Assembly (NCBI GenBank): GCA_035574175.1
Contig: DATLZB010000125.1
Location: forward strand, 1 to 5,964
DNA from: DATLZB01 sp035574175
Lineage (GTDB): Bacteria > Pseudomonadota > Alphaproteobacteria > Rhizobiales > Hyphomicrobiaceae
Reading direction: 5' to 3'
DNA length: 5,964 bases
The stretch's first letter is position 1; each line of letters begins with the position of its first letter. The notes under the pieces were generated by a model. The model had not been told where the DNA came from, made no database searches, and was given only the letters and a program-made list of their open reading frames with translations. Below, piece by piece: positions 5,409-5,964 of the stretch. Position numbers and translations under genes: made by a program.

Positions 5409-5964
5409 ATGGCCCCTTCTCAGCGCGTGTTCTCAGGCATGCAGCCCACGGGCAACCTGCATCTGGGCAATTATCTCGGCGCGCTCGTGCGTTGGGTCGA
5501 GATGCAGGCAAGCCACGAGTGCATCTACTGCATCGTCGACATGCATGCGATCACGGTGTGGCAGGATCCAAAGGAGTTGCGCCAGGCGATCCGCGACGTG
5601 ACGGCGGCCTACATCGCGGCCGGGCTCGACACCAAGAAGAGCATCATCTTCAACCAGAGCCAGGTTCCGGCGCATGCCGAGCTCGGCTGGATCCTGTCCT
5701 GCGTGGCGAGGCTCGGCTGGCTCAACCGCATGACGCAGTTCAAGGAGAAGGCGGGTAAGGACCGCGAAAATGCGTCGGTGGGGCTCTATGCCTATCCGAC
5801 ACTGATGGCGGCCGACATCCTGGCCTACCGGGCGACGCACGTGCCGGTGGGCGAGGACCAAAAGCAACACCTCGAACTTGCCCGCGACATCGCCCAAAAG
5901 TTCAATAACGACTATCGCGACTCGATCGTCGCGGCGGGGTTCAAGGACGGGGCGTTCTTTCCGC
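5409..5964 (+). CDS. trpS: tryptophanyl-tRNA synthetase TrpS, N-terminal part (3' truncated)
   Basis: TrpS is the cytoplasmic class Ic aminoacyl-tRNA synthetase that activates tryptophan with ATP and loads it on tRNA-Trp. The window holds 185 residues of a protein that is usually about 330-350 long. The gene runs off the edge without a stop. RVFSGMQPTGNLHLGNYLGA (6-25) contains the HIGH-type signature as HLGN (18-21). YPTLMAADILAY (129-140) contains D136, at the position that recognises the indole in the Bacillus enzyme. VPVGEDQKQHLELARDIAQK (145-164) is a strongly conserved TrpRS segment. The KMSKS loop and anticodon-binding part lie outside the window. ATG 5409 fits the family N-terminus and has AGGAG nine bases upstream. 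The frame stays open back to an ATG at 5334 that overlaps the murJ stop as TGATG and would add 25 residues (beginning MGRDYALHSP), not expected in the family. Co-transcription with murJ is plausible. Confidence 0.95.
   Translation, partial: MAPSQRVFSGMQPTGNLHLGNYLGALVRWVEMQASHECIYCIVDMHAITVWQDPKELRQAIRDVTAAYIAAGLDTKKSIIFNQSQVPAHAELGWILSCVARLGWLNRMTQFKEKAGKDRENASVGLYAYPTLMAADILAYRATHVPVGEDQKQHLELARDIAQKFNNDYRDSIVAAGFKDGAFFP

Overview
The window looks like chromosomal DNA from an alphaproteobacterium, most likely of the order Hyphomicrobiales. This rests on the high G+C content, the G/C-rich third codon positions, and the protein sequences: the GlnD C-terminus, the MurJ N-terminus and the TrpS N-terminus all read like rhizobial-type homologues. 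The assignment comes from remembered family sequences, not from a search. Nothing points to a plasmid, prophage, transposon or CRISPR locus.

Layout from left to right. (1) The 3' end of glnD, the PII uridylyltransferase/uridylyl-removing nitrogen sensor, covering its two C-terminal ACT domains. (2) A convergent gene on the minus strand for a membrane-anchored class III adenylate/guanylate cyclase; the two stop codons are 23 bases apart. (3) A 280-base divergent intergenic region unusually rich in inverted repeats. (4) A plus-strand MFS exporter of the MFS_3/EntS-like type. (5) murJ (mviN), the lipid II flippase. (6) The 5' part of trpS, tryptophanyl-tRNA synthetase, cut by the window edge.

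The three terminal genes share a strand with gaps of 89 and 74 bases, so co-transcription of the MFS gene, murJ and trpS is possible but not shown. The products do not form one pathway: nitrogen signalling, a cyclic-nucleotide signal, small-molecule export, peptidoglycan precursor flipping and tRNA charging. glnD, murJ and trpS are housekeeping genes that I remember as neighbours in rhizobial genomes. The cyclase and the MFS gene sit between them, and the cyclase runs against the direction of all the others.

I see no previously undescribed system. The points worth a second look are: non-canonical residues at two catalytic positions of the cyclase; the chain of dyads and a 21-bp-spaced direct repeat between the cyclase and MFS genes; an inverted repeat whose right arm covers part of the trpS ribosome binding site; and poor or ambiguous translation starts for the MFS gene, murJ and (as an alternative start) trpS.
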